64,000 bases of DNA from Nakamurella sp040546275 (lineage in GTDB: Bacteria > Actinomycetota > Actinomycetes > Mycobacteriales > Nakamurellaceae). How positions within the stretch are numbered: position 1 is the first letter of the stretch; each line of letters begins with the position of its first letter. Below are positions 34,798 to 44,502 of this stretch, piece after piece. The stretch is from contig NZ_JBEPNO010000016.1 in assembly GCF_040546275.1 (NCBI RefSeq), positions 62,001 through 126,000 on the forward strand, read 5' to 3'. The position numbers and the translations under genes are program-made. The notes beneath the pieces were generated by a model. That model worked only from the letters and a program-made list of their open reading frames with translations, was not told where the DNA came from and searched no databases.

Positions 34798-37095
34798 ATG
34801 AGCACCGGACGACGGGACGACCCACAGGATCCGTACCACCCAGCCCGTTCGAGGCGCGTCGAGCCGACCCCCGACGGTCGTCGTCGGGTCGCCCCTGACG
34901 CACTGCCGGACTACCTGGCGCACCCTCGGCAGCGGGTGCCCAACCGTCCGGCCCCGGCCCGGGCCCGTAGTGCCGGCGAGCGGCGCCCATCGACGCGTGT
35001 GCGACGCGACGACCGCAGTGATGACCGCCCGGGCGAGGGACCTGAGCTCATCGGTGCCAGGGCCGGTTCGGCCGCGGGCACTTCTCGGACCACTTCGTCG
35101 TCACGGGGCACCGCCGGCCGGCAGACCGCCGCACCCCGCCAGCGGACGGCGCCACCCACCGGGGCGGTGCGCGCGCCGGCCGGTCCAGCGCCCCGCACCA
35201 GGCCGGCCCGGACCGCCTCCCGGAAGAAGGCCGTCTCACAGCGTGGCCGTCGTACGCGGCGGGACCGTGGAGCCCGGGTCAACCATCGGCTGCGTACCCG
35301 CGGTGCTCTCGGACTGATCCTGGTGCTGCTCACGGTCGCGCTCGGCAAGCTGATCACCATCCAGACCGTCGACTCCAAGGCGCTTGCACTGGCCGGCCTC
35401 GACCAGAAGCAGTACGTGCAGAACCTGCACGCCCTGCGCGGTTCGATCGACGACCGCACCGGGGCCCCGCTGGCCTTCACCATCGCCGGCAAGCTCATCG
35501 CCGCCCACCCCGCAAGCTTCCAGAACGATGCCCAGCGCAGCCAGGTGGCCGACATCCTGGTCGCCGGACTCGGGAGCGCGGTCAACAAGCAGGACCTGAT
35601 GACGAAACTCAAGTCGAAGAAGAACTACGTCTACCTCGCCCGGGACGTCCTGCCCGCCGTCAGCGCGGCGATGATGGCCAAGGTGGCGAAGGTGCTCGTC
35701 CTGAGCAAGGCCGACAAGGCGCTCGCCCTGAAGTCCCCTGCGGACGGCAAGAGGGTCGCGGCGGTCCAGAAGAAGCTCGTCAACGCCGTGGTGACCGAGA
35801 ACCAGGACATCCGCACGCAGCCCGGCGACGGGCTGGCTGCCGCGGTGGTCGGTACGACCTACGCGAACGGGCACGGGCAGGCCGGCATCGAGTCCAAGTT
35901 CGATGCACTGCTGACCGGCAAGGACGGCTCCCGCACGCTGCAGCTCGACAGCAACGGGGTGGCCATTCCCGACACCGTCACCAAGCTGACCCCGGCGATG
36001 GACGGCACCAGCATCACCCTGACCCTCGATCAGGATCTGCAGTACAGCGTGCAGCAGTACCTGCAGGCCCAGGTGAACTCGTCGCAGGCCAGGAGCGGTT
36101 GTGCCGTGGTCAAGGGCATCAGCGACGGACAGATCTACGCCATGGCCTGTTTCCAGCCCGGCAAGACGGCGGCGGAGATCGGCAATCCCGCGGTCAGCAC
36201 CCCGTTCGAGCCCGGTTCGGTCAACAAGGTGGTCACCTTCGCGGCCGCACTGGACCGCGGGTTGATCAGCCCCAACGCGGTGTTGAGCGTGGACGGTCAG
36301 ATCTCGATGGGTGGCCGGAACATCCACGATGCCTGGGCGCACGGCGCAGTCAACATGACCGCGACCGGCATCCTGGCCAAGTCGTCGAACGTCGGCACCC
36401 TGATGATCGCCCAGAAGCTCGGCCCGTCCGTCTTCGCGCAGGAACTCGCCAAGTACAACCTCGGTCGCAAGACCGGGATCGAGTTGCCGGGTGAGTCCGC
36501 CGGCAGCTACCCGGCGCAGGCGCAGTGGTCGGCCACCAGCTTCGCCAACCTGCCGATCGGACAGGGCATCAGCATGACCCTGCTGCAGTTGGTCGACATG
36601 TACCAGGCGATCGGCAACAAGGGTGTGATGGTGTCCCCGACGATCATCGCCGGCACCACCAAGGCCGGCGTCTACACGCCGACCAAGATCCGGGCGACCG
36701 CCCAGGTGATGAAGCCGACGACGGCCACGACCCTGCTGGGCATGCTGCGAGGGACGGTGCAGGGAGGCAACTGGTATCACGACGGGACCGCACCCAAGGC
36801 GGCCATTCCGGGGTATCAGGTGGCGGGCAAGACCGGAACCGCTCAGCAGGTGGACCCGGTGACCAAGTCCTACTCCCCGACCCTGACCAACGCCACCTTC
36901 GCCGGGGTGGTCCCGGCCGACAACCCGAAGTTCGCGATCGCCATCATGATCGACGCGCCGGTGAACGGCTCCGAGGGCGGGGACAGCGCAGCTCCGCTCT
37001 TCCACAAGATCGCCTCGTATGCGCTACGGGCCTACGACGTCCCGCCGTCGGCCACCGCGGCGCCGGTCTACGATCTCTACACCCAGAACCAGTGA
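34798..37095 (+). CDS. ftsI: Division-specific transpeptidase FtsI (penicillin-binding protein 3 class)
   Basis: Class B PBP that cross-links septal peptidoglycan. The 765-residue product has a very long basic cytoplasmic N-terminus (about 165 residues of Arg/Pro/Ala), a membrane helix (GALGLILVLLTVALGKLI), a dimerisation domain and the transpeptidase domain. Active-site motifs are Ser474-x-x-Lys477 (PGSVNK), Ser529-Ser530-Asn531 and Lys678-Thr-Gly (AGKTGTA). No PASTA domain. It starts two bases after ftsL. Confidence 0.95.
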   Translation: MSTGRRDDPQDPYHPARSRRVEPTPDGRRRVAPDALPDYLAHPRQRVPNRPAPARARSAGERRPSTRVRRDDRSDDRPGEGPELIGARAGSAAGTSRTTSSSRGTAGRQTAAPRQRTAPPTGAVRAPAGPAPRTRPARTASRKKAVSQRGRRTRRDRGARVNHRLRTRGALGLILVLLTVALGKLITIQTVDSKALALAGLDQKQYVQNLHALRGSIDDRTGAPLAFTIAGKLIAAHPASFQNDAQRSQVADILVAGLGSAVNKQDLMTKLKSKKNYVYLARDVLPAVSAAMMAKVAKVLVLSKADKALALKSPADGKRVAAVQKKLVNAVVTENQDIRTQPGDGLAAAVVGTTYANGHGQAGIESKFDALLTGKDGSRTLQLDSNGVAIPDTVTKLTPAMDGTSITLTLDQDLQYSVQQYLQAQVNSSQARSGCAVVKGISDGQIYAMACFQPGKTAAEIGNPAVSTPFEPGSVNKVVTFAAALDRGLISPNAVLSVDGQISMGGRNIHDAWAHGAVNMTATGILAKSSNVGTLMIAQKLGPSVFAQELAKYNLGRKTGIELPGESAGSYPAQAQWSATSFANLPIGQGISMTLLQLVDMYQAIGNKGVMVSPTIIAGTTKAGVYTPTKIRATAQVMKPTTATTLLGMLRGTVQGGNWYHDGTAPKAAIPGYQVAGKTGTAQQVDPVTKSYSPTLTNATFAGVVPADNPKFAIAIMIDAPVNGSEGGDSAAPLFHKIASYALRAYDVPPSATAAPVYDLYTQNQ

Positions 37096-37154
37096 CGTCG
37101 ACGTGCCCCGTCGACGACGAACACCGAACGATGAACCCCGAACGATGAACCCCG

Positions 37155-38813
37155 ATGTGCCCTGAACCGGTAGCCTTCACCGACGTGTCCACCTCATCAG
37201 TGCCCGGCTCCGGCGGGCTGCGCCCGGCTGCCGTCGTCGGAGTGCGGTTGGGTCATCTCGCTCTGGTGGCGGGCCTCCGCGACGGGGCGCTCACCTCCTC
37301 GGGGTCGGGCGACAGCCCCCCCGATCCCGACGTGAGCGTCACCGGTATCACCCTCCGCGCGCAGTCCATCCGTCCCGGCGACCTGTTCGCCGCGCTCCCG
37401 GGGACCAAGGTGCACGGCGGTGTCTTCGCCGGCGAAGCCATCCGGGCCGGCGCTGCGGCGATCCTCACCGATCGCGCCGGTCTGGCCGCCGTCCGGAGCA
37501 ACTCCGACGGTTCGGCTGACGAGACCACGGCAGTCCCGGTCCTGCTGGTGGAGGACACCAGGGCGGTGCTCGGCCAGATCTCGTCCGCCGTCTACGGTGA
37601 TCCGAGCCGGCGTCTGGCGGTGGTCGGGGTCACCGGTACGTCCGGGAAGACCACCACCGGCTACCTTCTCGAGGCGGCGCTGTCCGCGGAGGGCCACCGG
37701 ACCGGGTTGGTCGGCACCGTGCAGACCCGGATCGCAGGACAGGCCAGCAATTCCCTGCTCACCACCCCGGAGGCGCCGGATCTGCAAGGCCTCTTCGCCG
37801 TGATGGTGGAACACGGGGTCGACGCCGTCGCGATGGAGGTGTCGTCACACGCTCTGTCCCTCGGCCGCGTGGCCGGCACCGCGTTCGCCGTTGGTGCGTT
37901 CACCAATCTCTCCCACGACCACCTCGACTTCCACCCGGACATGGAGTCGTACTTCCAGGCCAAGGCGATGCTCTTCGACGGGCGGGCCGCTGCCGGAGTG
38001 ATCGACGTCGACGACGAGTACGGCCGCCGACTCGCCGCCCTGCATCCCGATGCGGTGACCGTGTCGGCCACCGCCGACACCGGAACCGGTTGGGCGGTCC
38101 TGGATGTCGCCGCTTCCGCGGCCGGACGACAGCAGCTGGTGGTCCGGCGTCCGGCTGGTGACCTGTTGACCGTGGAACTCGCACTTCCCGGTCATTTCAA
38201 CGTGTCGAACGCCGTGGTCGCCCTGGCCTGCGTCGACGCTCTCGGACGGGACGTCGAGCTCGCGGCGGCCGCCCTGCGTGACGTGGTCGTGCCCGGCCGG
38301 ATGGAGCGGGTGGACGCCGGCCAGGGTTTCCTGGTGGTCGTCGACTATGCGCATAAACCGGCCGCCATCACCGCAGTGCTGGAAGCGATCAGCGCCGGCC
38401 TCACCGGACGCCTCATCGTCGTGGTCGGTGCCGGTGGCGACCGCGATGCCGGCAAGCGCCCGCTGATGGGGGCGGCCGCGGCGGCCGTCGCGGACCTGCT
38501 CATCGTCACGGACGACAACCCCCGGTCCGAGTCGCCGGCTGCGATTCGGGCGGCAATCCTGTTGGGCGCCAAGGGTGCTGTCCCTCGAGCTCGTCCGGGA
38601 ACGGTACAGATCAGCGAGATCGGCGACCGTCACGAGGCGATCCGCGTCGCGCTGGCAGCGGCTCGCACTGGCGATGCCGTGGTGATCGCCGGCAAGGGCC
38701 ACGAACAGGGCCAGGACGTCGGGGGAGTGATCCACCCGTTCTCCGACCGCTCCGAAGCAGAGGTGGCCCTGGTCGGCCTCGGTCATACCGGCGAGGCGGT
38801 GGCCGCCCGATGA
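37155..38813 (+). CDS. murE: UDP-MurNAc-L-Ala-D-Glu:meso-diaminopimelate ligase MurE
   Basis: Adds meso-DAP to the peptidoglycan precursor in the cytoplasm. P-loop GVTGTSGKTTT starts near residue 158, and the DAP-specifying DNPR motif (TDDNPRSESP) lies near residue 454; GKGHEQGQ is the C-terminal signature. The start is uncertain: ATG at 37155 gives 552 residues and GTG at 37185 gives 542, neither with a clear ribosome-binding site. A 15-bp direct repeat, CGAACGATGAACCCC, occurs just upstream. The stop overlaps murF as ATGA. Confidence 0.95.
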   Translation: MCPEPVAFTDVSTSSVPGSGGLRPAAVVGVRLGHLALVAGLRDGALTSSGSGDSPPDPDVSVTGITLRAQSIRPGDLFAALPGTKVHGGVFAGEAIRAGAAAILTDRAGLAAVRSNSDGSADETTAVPVLLVEDTRAVLGQISSAVYGDPSRRLAVVGVTGTSGKTTTGYLLEAALSAEGHRTGLVGTVQTRIAGQASNSLLTTPEAPDLQGLFAVMVEHGVDAVAMEVSSHALSLGRVAGTAFAVGAFTNLSHDHLDFHPDMESYFQAKAMLFDGRAAAGVIDVDDEYGRRLAALHPDAVTVSATADTGTGWAVLDVAASAAGRQQLVVRRPAGDLLTVELALPGHFNVSNAVVALACVDALGRDVELAAAALRDVVVPGRMERVDAGQGFLVVVDYAHKPAAITAVLEAISAGLTGRLIVVVGAGGDRDAGKRPLMGAAAAAVADLLIVTDDNPRSESPAAIRAAILLGAKGAVPRARPGTVQISEIGDRHEAIRVALAAARTGDAVVIAGKGHEQGQDVGGVIHPFSDRSEAEVALVGLGHTGEAVAAR

Positions 38814-40339
38814 TCCCGATGACCCTGGCCCGCATCGCCGACATCATCGGCATCCCGGTTCCCGCCCCGGCAGATGCCGACGTCGTGGTGACGAGCGTCG
38901 AATTCGACACCCGCAAGGTCACCCAGGGGGCGCTGTTCGTCGCGCTGCTGGGCGAGCGGGTGGACGGCCACGACTTCGCCGCCGCCGCCGCTGCGGCCGG
39001 GGCGGTCGCCGCGCTCGGCTCGCACCCGCTGGACGGGACCGGCGAGACCCTTCCGTTGCTGCAGGTGCCGGACAACGACGCGGTGCTGCAGGCTCTGTCG
39101 CAGATCGCAGCGGTGAGCGTGGCGGAGTTGGTGGAGCGCGGCGGCCTGACCGTCATCGGGGTGACCGGATCGGCCGGCAAGACCTCGACCAAGGACCTGA
39201 TCGCTTCCGTGCTGCGCGCCGGGTTCGGGGATAGCACCAGGGCGAGCGGAGCGTCGGGGGATGACACAGTCGTGGCGCCACCGGAGTCGTTCAACAACGA
39301 GCTCGGCCATCCCTACACGGCGCTACGGGCCGGGGCAGGGACGAGATTCCTGGTCATGGAGCTCTCCGCCCGCGGCATCGGACACATCGCAGCACTGGCC
39401 GCCTCGGTCCCGCCCCGGATCGGTGCCGTCCTCAACGTCGGCACCGCCCACCTCGGCGAGTTCGGTTCGGTCGAGGCCATCGCGAATGCCAAGGGTGAGC
39501 TGGTCGAGGCACTCCCACCCGCCTCCGCCGGCGGGGTGGCGATCCTCAACGCCGACGACCCGCGGGTGTTGGCCATGTCCGCCCGCACCACGGCCGAGGT
39601 GGTCACGGTCGGGACCGGGACCGGCGCAGTGGTCAGAGCCGTCGACGTCACCAACGACGGTGGCGCGCGCGCCCACTTCACCCTCGTCACGCCGGAGGGT
39701 TCCGCACCGGTCTCGTTGCAGGTGGTGGGAGCACACCAGGTCGGAAACGCGCTGGTCGCCGCGGCGGTCGGCCGCGCAGTCGGGATGGCTGTCGCGCAGA
39801 TCGCCGACGCCCTGGACGGCTCGCGCCCGGCGTCCAGGTGGCGGATGGAGATCACCGAGCGGGCCGACGGCGTGACCGTCATCAACGACGCCTACAACGC
39901 CAATCCGGAGTCGATGCGCGCCGCGCTGCAGTCGCTTGCGGTCATCGGCGAGCACCGTCATACCTGGGCCGTGCTGGGCGAGATGGCCGAGCTCGGCGAC
40001 CTCGCGCAGCAGGCGCACGATGCCATCGGCCGGCTGGTGGTCCGGCTGGGGGTCGACCGGCTGATCGTCGTCGGTCAGGCCGCCCGGCCGCTGCACCTGG
40101 GGGCGCACCTGGAAGGCTCGTGGGGCGGCGAGAGCGAGATCGTCGACGACATGGACGCTGCCCTGGCAATACTTTCCGCCCAGTTGGAACCGGAGGACGT
40201 GGTGCTGGTCAAGGCTTCCCGCTCGGTCGGTCTCGACCGGCTGGCAACCGCATTGCTGGCCGAGGCGTCCACCCTGACCTCGGTCCCCGAGGGTGATGCA
40301 GCGACAACCGGATCGTCGACCTCCCAGGAGCCAGTGTGA
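38810..40339 (+). CDS. murF: UDP-MurNAc-tripeptide:D-Ala-D-Ala ligase MurF
   Basis: Completes the UDP-MurNAc-pentapeptide. The 509-residue product has an N-terminal uridine-binding domain (VEFDTRKVTQGALFVAL), P-loop GVTGSAGKTSTKD, ESFNNELGHP and the C-terminal DAYNANPESMRAAL. The ATG is embedded in the murE stop (ATGA) and the stop in the mraY GTG (GTGA), so translation is coupled on both sides. Confidence 0.96.
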   Translation: MIPMTLARIADIIGIPVPAPADADVVVTSVEFDTRKVTQGALFVALLGERVDGHDFAAAAAAAGAVAALGSHPLDGTGETLPLLQVPDNDAVLQALSQIAAVSVAELVERGGLTVIGVTGSAGKTSTKDLIASVLRAGFGDSTRASGASGDDTVVAPPESFNNELGHPYTALRAGAGTRFLVMELSARGIGHIAALAASVPPRIGAVLNVGTAHLGEFGSVEAIANAKGELVEALPPASAGGVAILNADDPRVLAMSARTTAEVVTVGTGTGAVVRAVDVTNDGGARAHFTLVTPEGSAPVSLQVVGAHQVGNALVAAAVGRAVGMAVAQIADALDGSRPASRWRMEITERADGVTVINDAYNANPESMRAALQSLAVIGEHRHTWAVLGEMAELGDLAQQAHDAIGRLVVRLGVDRLIVVGQAARPLHLGAHLEGSWGGESEIVDDMDAALAILSAQLEPEDVVLVKASRSVGLDRLATALLAEASTLTSVPEGDAATTGSSTSQEPV

Positions 40340-41430
40340 AGTCGATCCTGATCGCCGCGGTCGTCGGGCTGGTGGTGTCGATCCTGCTGACGCCCTACCT
40401 CATCAAGGTCTTCTCCCGGCAGGGTTTCGGCCAGGAGATCCGGGACGACGGCCCGCAGACGCACCTGAAGAAGCGGGGTACGCCGACCATGGGCGGCACC
40501 GCGATCATCATCGCGATGTGGACCGGATACCTGGCGTCGGTGATCGTCCAGATGGCCACCGGCGGCGCCGGTCCGACGGCCTCCGCCTGGCTGCTGCTCT
40601 ACCTGACGACCGGACTCGGCGTCGTCGGCATGCTCGACGACTACATCAAGATCAGAAAGCAACGCAGCCTGGGGCTGAACAAGCGCGCGAAGTTGATCGG
40701 ACAGTTGTTCATCGCGGTGTCCTTCGCGGTCCTGGCGTTGCAGTTCCGCAACGTCGGCGGATCGACGCCCGCGTCCACCCACCTGTCCTACGCCCGGGAT
40801 TTGAAGTTCATCACCTTCGGTGCCATCGGCTTCGTGATCTTCGCGATCCTGGTCATCGCCGCCTGGTCCAACGCCGTCAACTTCACCGACGGGCTCGACG
40901 GCCTCGCGGCAGGCTCGTGCGTCATGGTGCTCGGCACCTACGTCTTCATCTGCTATTACCAGTTCCGCAACGCCTGCTTCAACACCGAGCTTTCCGGCGC
41001 CGCCCTCAACGGTTGTTACCAGGTCCGTGACCCACTGGACATCGCGGTGGTCGCGGCGGCGGCGCTCGGTGGCTGCATCGGTTTCCTGTGGTGGAACGCC
41101 CATCCGGCCCGCATCTTCATGGGTGACGCCGGATCGCTGGCCCTGGGCGGCCTGATCGCCGGGCTGTCGATCCTGACTCGGACCGAGCTCCTGACGGTGG
41201 TGATCGCCGGCCTCGCCGTGGTCGAGATGCTGTCGGTGGTGGTGCAGATCCTGGTCTACAAGACGCGCAGGATCCGGATCTTCAAGATGGCTCCGTTCCA
41301 CCACCACTTCGAGGTCGGCGGCTGGACCGAGACCACCGTGATGGTGCGCTTCTGGCTGCTCGCGGCCATGTCGGCCGCGCTGGGGGCCGCGCTGTTCTAC
41401 GCGGACTGGCTCTCGCACACCGGTGGCTGA
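40336..41430 (+). CDS. mraY: Phospho-N-acetylmuramoyl-pentapeptide transferase MraY
   Basis: Transfers phospho-MurNAc-pentapeptide to undecaprenyl phosphate, giving lipid I. A 364-residue polytopic membrane protein with about ten helices. Conserved motifs are KKRGTPTMGG, MLDDYIKI with the catalytic DD pair, AWSNAVNFTDGLDGLAAG, HPARIFMGDAGSLALGG and MAPFHHHFE. The start is a GTG within the murF stop, preceded by CAGGAG. Confidence 0.97.
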   Translation: MKSILIAAVVGLVVSILLTPYLIKVFSRQGFGQEIRDDGPQTHLKKRGTPTMGGTAIIIAMWTGYLASVIVQMATGGAGPTASAWLLLYLTTGLGVVGMLDDYIKIRKQRSLGLNKRAKLIGQLFIAVSFAVLALQFRNVGGSTPASTHLSYARDLKFITFGAIGFVIFAILVIAAWSNAVNFTDGLDGLAAGSCVMVLGTYVFICYYQFRNACFNTELSGAALNGCYQVRDPLDIAVVAAAALGGCIGFLWWNAHPARIFMGDAGSLALGGLIAGLSILTRTELLTVVIAGLAVVEMLSVVVQILVYKTRRIRIFKMAPFHHHFEVGGWTETTVMVRFWLLAAMSAALGAALFYADWLSHTGG

Positions 41431-42835
41431 GCAGGCGCCTTCGGCCGGCCGGTCATCGACGCTCGTGCTGCCGCGCGCCGGTGACCTGGTGGTGGTGACC
41501 GGTGGCGGGGTCTCGGGTCTGGCCGTCCTGAAGTACCTGGTCGGGATCGGGGCCACCGTGCTGGTCACCGCCGACCGCGTCGCGCCGACGCTGCCGGCCG
41601 ACCTGCGGGATGCCGTCCGGTCGGTCGCCGACCTGCCCGCCCCGCCGGCCGGCACCACGTTGTTGGTCACCTCTCCCGGATTCCGGCCCACCACACCGAT
41701 CCTGGTCGCGGCCACGGCGGCCGGCGTCGAGGTGATCGGCGAGATCGAACTGGCCTGGCGGGTCGACCGGGCATCGGTGCGGCCCCGGGACTGGCTGGTG
41801 GTCACCGGCACCAACGGCAAGACCACCACCGTCGGCATGTTGGAGTCGATCCTGCGCGCCGACGGTCAGGTCGCGACGGCCTGCGGCAACGTCGGCTGGC
41901 CGGCGTTGGAGGCGGTCATGGCCGATCCTCGTCAGGAGACGATCGCCGCCGAACTGTCCAGTTTCCAGTTGCACTACGCGCCGTCCGTCAGGCCGGCCGT
42001 CGGTCTCCTGTTGAACCTCGTCGAGGACCACCTCGACTGGTACGGCGGTTCGATGCAGGCGTACGGCGCCGACAAGGCGAGGGCCCTCACCGGCGCGGTG
42101 GCGATCGCGGTCGTCGACGATCCCGGAGCGGCTGCCCTGCTGTCTGCCAGCCCGGCGCCGCGCAAGGTGGAGGTCACCGCCGGACCACCGCCGGTCGGCG
42201 GGCTCGGCGTGCTCGACGGATACCTGTTCGACGACGCCTACGGCGCCGGACCGCTGCTGCCGGCGGCGGAGATCCGGCCGGCCGGCGTGCACAACGTCAC
42301 CAATGCACTGTCCGCCGCGGCCATGGCCCTCGCGTCCGGTGTGTCGGGAACCGCGGTGGCGCAAGGACTCCGGGACTTCCTGCCCGGGGCGCACCGCAAC
42401 GTCCAGATCGCCGAGGTCGACGGGGTCGCCTACGTCGACGACTCCAAGGCGACCAACCCGCACGCCGCCGCGGCGTCGCTCGCCTCCTACGCCAGGGTGG
42501 TCTGGATCGCCGGCGGGCAGTTGAAGGGTGCCTCCATCGACGACCTGGTGCTGGCGATCGCGGACCGATTGGTGGGCGTCGTGCTGATCGGCGTCGACGC
42601 CCCCATCATCGCGGCGGCACTTTCCCGACACGCGCCGAATGTCCCCCGGATGGACGTCACCGGCAACGACGATGGGGTCATGACCGAGGTGGTGGGAGCG
42701 GCCGCGACGATGGCTGCGCCGGGCGATGTGGTGCTGCTGGCACCGGCCGCGGCGTCCCTGGACATGTTCGCCTCCTACGCCGCCCGCGGCGCCGCCTTCG
42801 CGGCGGCTGTCGCCTGGCTGGAAACGCGCTCGTGA
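41423..42835 (+). CDS. murD: UDP-MurNAc-L-alanine:D-glutamate ligase MurD
   Basis: Adds D-glutamate to UDP-MurNAc-Ala. The 470-residue product has an N-terminal Rossmann domain (VVVTGGGVSGLAVLKYL), P-loop VTGTNGKTTTVG, ELSSFQLHY, VEDHLDWYG and the C-terminal VDDSKATNPHAA. The GTG start overlaps the mraY end by eight bases and the stop overlaps ftsW as GTGA. Confidence 0.96.
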   Translation: MAEQAPSAGRSSTLVLPRAGDLVVVTGGGVSGLAVLKYLVGIGATVLVTADRVAPTLPADLRDAVRSVADLPAPPAGTTLLVTSPGFRPTTPILVAATAAGVEVIGEIELAWRVDRASVRPRDWLVVTGTNGKTTTVGMLESILRADGQVATACGNVGWPALEAVMADPRQETIAAELSSFQLHYAPSVRPAVGLLLNLVEDHLDWYGGSMQAYGADKARALTGAVAIAVVDDPGAAALLSASPAPRKVEVTAGPPPVGGLGVLDGYLFDDAYGAGPLLPAAEIRPAGVHNVTNALSAAAMALASGVSGTAVAQGLRDFLPGAHRNVQIAEVDGVAYVDDSKATNPHAAAASLASYARVVWIAGGQLKGASIDDLVLAIADRLVGVVLIGVDAPIIAAALSRHAPNVPRMDVTGNDDGVMTEVVGAAATMAAPGDVVLLAPAAASLDMFASYAARGAAFAAAVAWLETRS

Positions 42836-44502
42836 CGTCGACGAACACCACGCGCGGCGTCTCCTCCGGTGGGTCCGGTCGCCGGCCGCTGTCCGGTCTG
42901 CGCCGCACCGCCAAGGACTGGCTCGACCGCCCGATGACGTCGTGGCACCTGATCATCGGCATCACCTTCCTGATGCTCGGGTTCGGGCTGTTGATGGTCC
43001 TGTCGGCGTCGTCGATCGCCTCCTTCCACGCCAACGGCGGCGCGCCGTTCGCCACGTTCGAGAACCAGGCGATCTTCGCGGTGATCGGGCTGAGCGGATT
43101 CCTGTTCGCGTCCCGACTGTCCGTGCGCGTGATGCGGACGTTCTCGTTCCCGCTGGTGGCGGTGTGCCTGGCTCTGCTGGCCGCAGTCCTGCTCCCGGGC
43201 ATCGGCAAGCGAACCGGAGGTGCCCGCAGCTGGATCGACCTCGGCCCGATCCAGTTCCAGCCCAGCGAGGTGGCCAAGCTGGCGCTGCTGATCTGGATGG
43301 GTCACACCCTGGCCGCCCGGCGCAACACCCTTCGCTCGATCCGGGCTCTGCTGTTCCCGGTGCTGCCGATCTTCGTCCTGATGGTCGGCCTGATCATGTT
43401 GGAACCCGATCTCGGCACCACGGTCAGCCTCGGCATCGTCTTCATCGCCGTGCTGTGGTTTGCCGGCGCCCCCTGGTGGATGTTCGCCGGGCTGACCGCG
43501 GCCGGCGGCGCAGTCGTCGTCTACCTCGCCACCTCGGCCGGCTACCGCTCGGCGCGGATCGCCACCTGGCTGGACCCCGGCTCGGCCTCCAAGGCGGCCG
43601 TCTACCAGATCCACCAGAGCTACTACTCACTGGGGACCGGCGGTCTCTTCGGCGCCGGACTCGGCGCGTCGCAGGCGAAGTTCGGCTGGTTGCCGAACGC
43701 CGATTCCGACTTCATCTTCGCCGTGATCGGCGAGGAACTCGGTCTTGTCGGGGCCGGTCTGGTGCTGCTGCTCTTCGGCATGCTGGCCTACACCGGTCTG
43801 CGGATCGCCCGCCGCAACGTCGACCCGTTCATCAAGATCGTGGCCTCGGCGGCCACCATCTGGCTCGTCGGTCAGGCCGCGATCAACATCGGCTACGTCG
43901 TCGGTCTGCTGCCGGTCACCGGTATCCCGTTACCGATGATCTCCCGGGGCGGAACGTCGTTGGTGATCACCATGGTGGTGTTCGGGCTGCTGGCCAATTT
44001 CGCACGCCGGGAACCGCACGCCGCCGCTGCGCTGCGCTCCCAGGGGCCCGGCCGGATGGCCAGGTTCCTCGGACTCGGCGCGAAACCGCCCAAGCCGCCC
44101 AAGGCCCGCAGGCCGCCGAAGGCCCGCAAGCCGGCAACGGCCCGTCCGGCGCGCCGGCCCCAGCGGCCCGTCAGGTCCACGGCGGTCAGCGATCCTGGGC
44201 GATCCGCCGAGCGCACGGTCCGGCGCCGGGCCGAACCCGCCAGACGATCCGGCCGTTCGGTCCGCGTCGATGGTCAGGATAGTCCGAACCGCACCGAACG
44301 TCAGGCGCGTCCGGACAGCGCGGCACGGTGGGCCGGGTACGGGCCGGGTGCCGACCGGACTCCGCCACCACATTCCCCGTCGCTCCGCTCGCCCGTCCGG
44401 CTGCGGCGGTCCGGTGACTCCCGGGGCACGCTGCCGTCCGCCGATTGGCAGGGTCGTTCCTTCGTCGAGCCCGACCGCCGCCCGCGGCGCGGTCGCCCGT
44501 GA
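42832..44502 (+). CDS. ftsW: Septal glycan polymerase FtsW, with long basic cytoplasmic tail
   Basis: SEDS-family lipid II polymerase working with FtsI. The 556-residue product has about ten membrane helices, the motif RSWIDLGPIQFQPSEVAKLA, and PMISRGGTSL near the end of the membrane part. About 150 C-terminal cytoplasmic residues follow (KPPKPPKARRPPKARKPAT and further Arg/Pro-rich stretches). In mycobacteria a basic FtsW tail binds the acidic FtsZ tail; FtsZ here ends with a DDDDDVDVPPF motif, so the same contact is likely. Overlaps murD and murG as GTGA. Confidence 0.95.
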   Translation: MTSTNTTRGVSSGGSGRRPLSGLRRTAKDWLDRPMTSWHLIIGITFLMLGFGLLMVLSASSIASFHANGGAPFATFENQAIFAVIGLSGFLFASRLSVRVMRTFSFPLVAVCLALLAAVLLPGIGKRTGGARSWIDLGPIQFQPSEVAKLALLIWMGHTLAARRNTLRSIRALLFPVLPIFVLMVGLIMLEPDLGTTVSLGIVFIAVLWFAGAPWWMFAGLTAAGGAVVVYLATSAGYRSARIATWLDPGSASKAAVYQIHQSYYSLGTGGLFGAGLGASQAKFGWLPNADSDFIFAVIGEELGLVGAGLVLLLFGMLAYTGLRIARRNVDPFIKIVASAATIWLVGQAAINIGYVVGLLPVTGIPLPMISRGGTSLVITMVVFGLLANFARREPHAAAALRSQGPGRMARFLGLGAKPPKPPKARRPPKARKPATARPARRPQRPVRSTAVSDPGRSAERTVRRRAEPARRSGRSVRVDGQDSPNRTERQARPDSAARWAGYGPGADRTPPPHSPSLRSPVRLRRSGDSRGTLPSADWQGRSFVEPDRRPRRGRP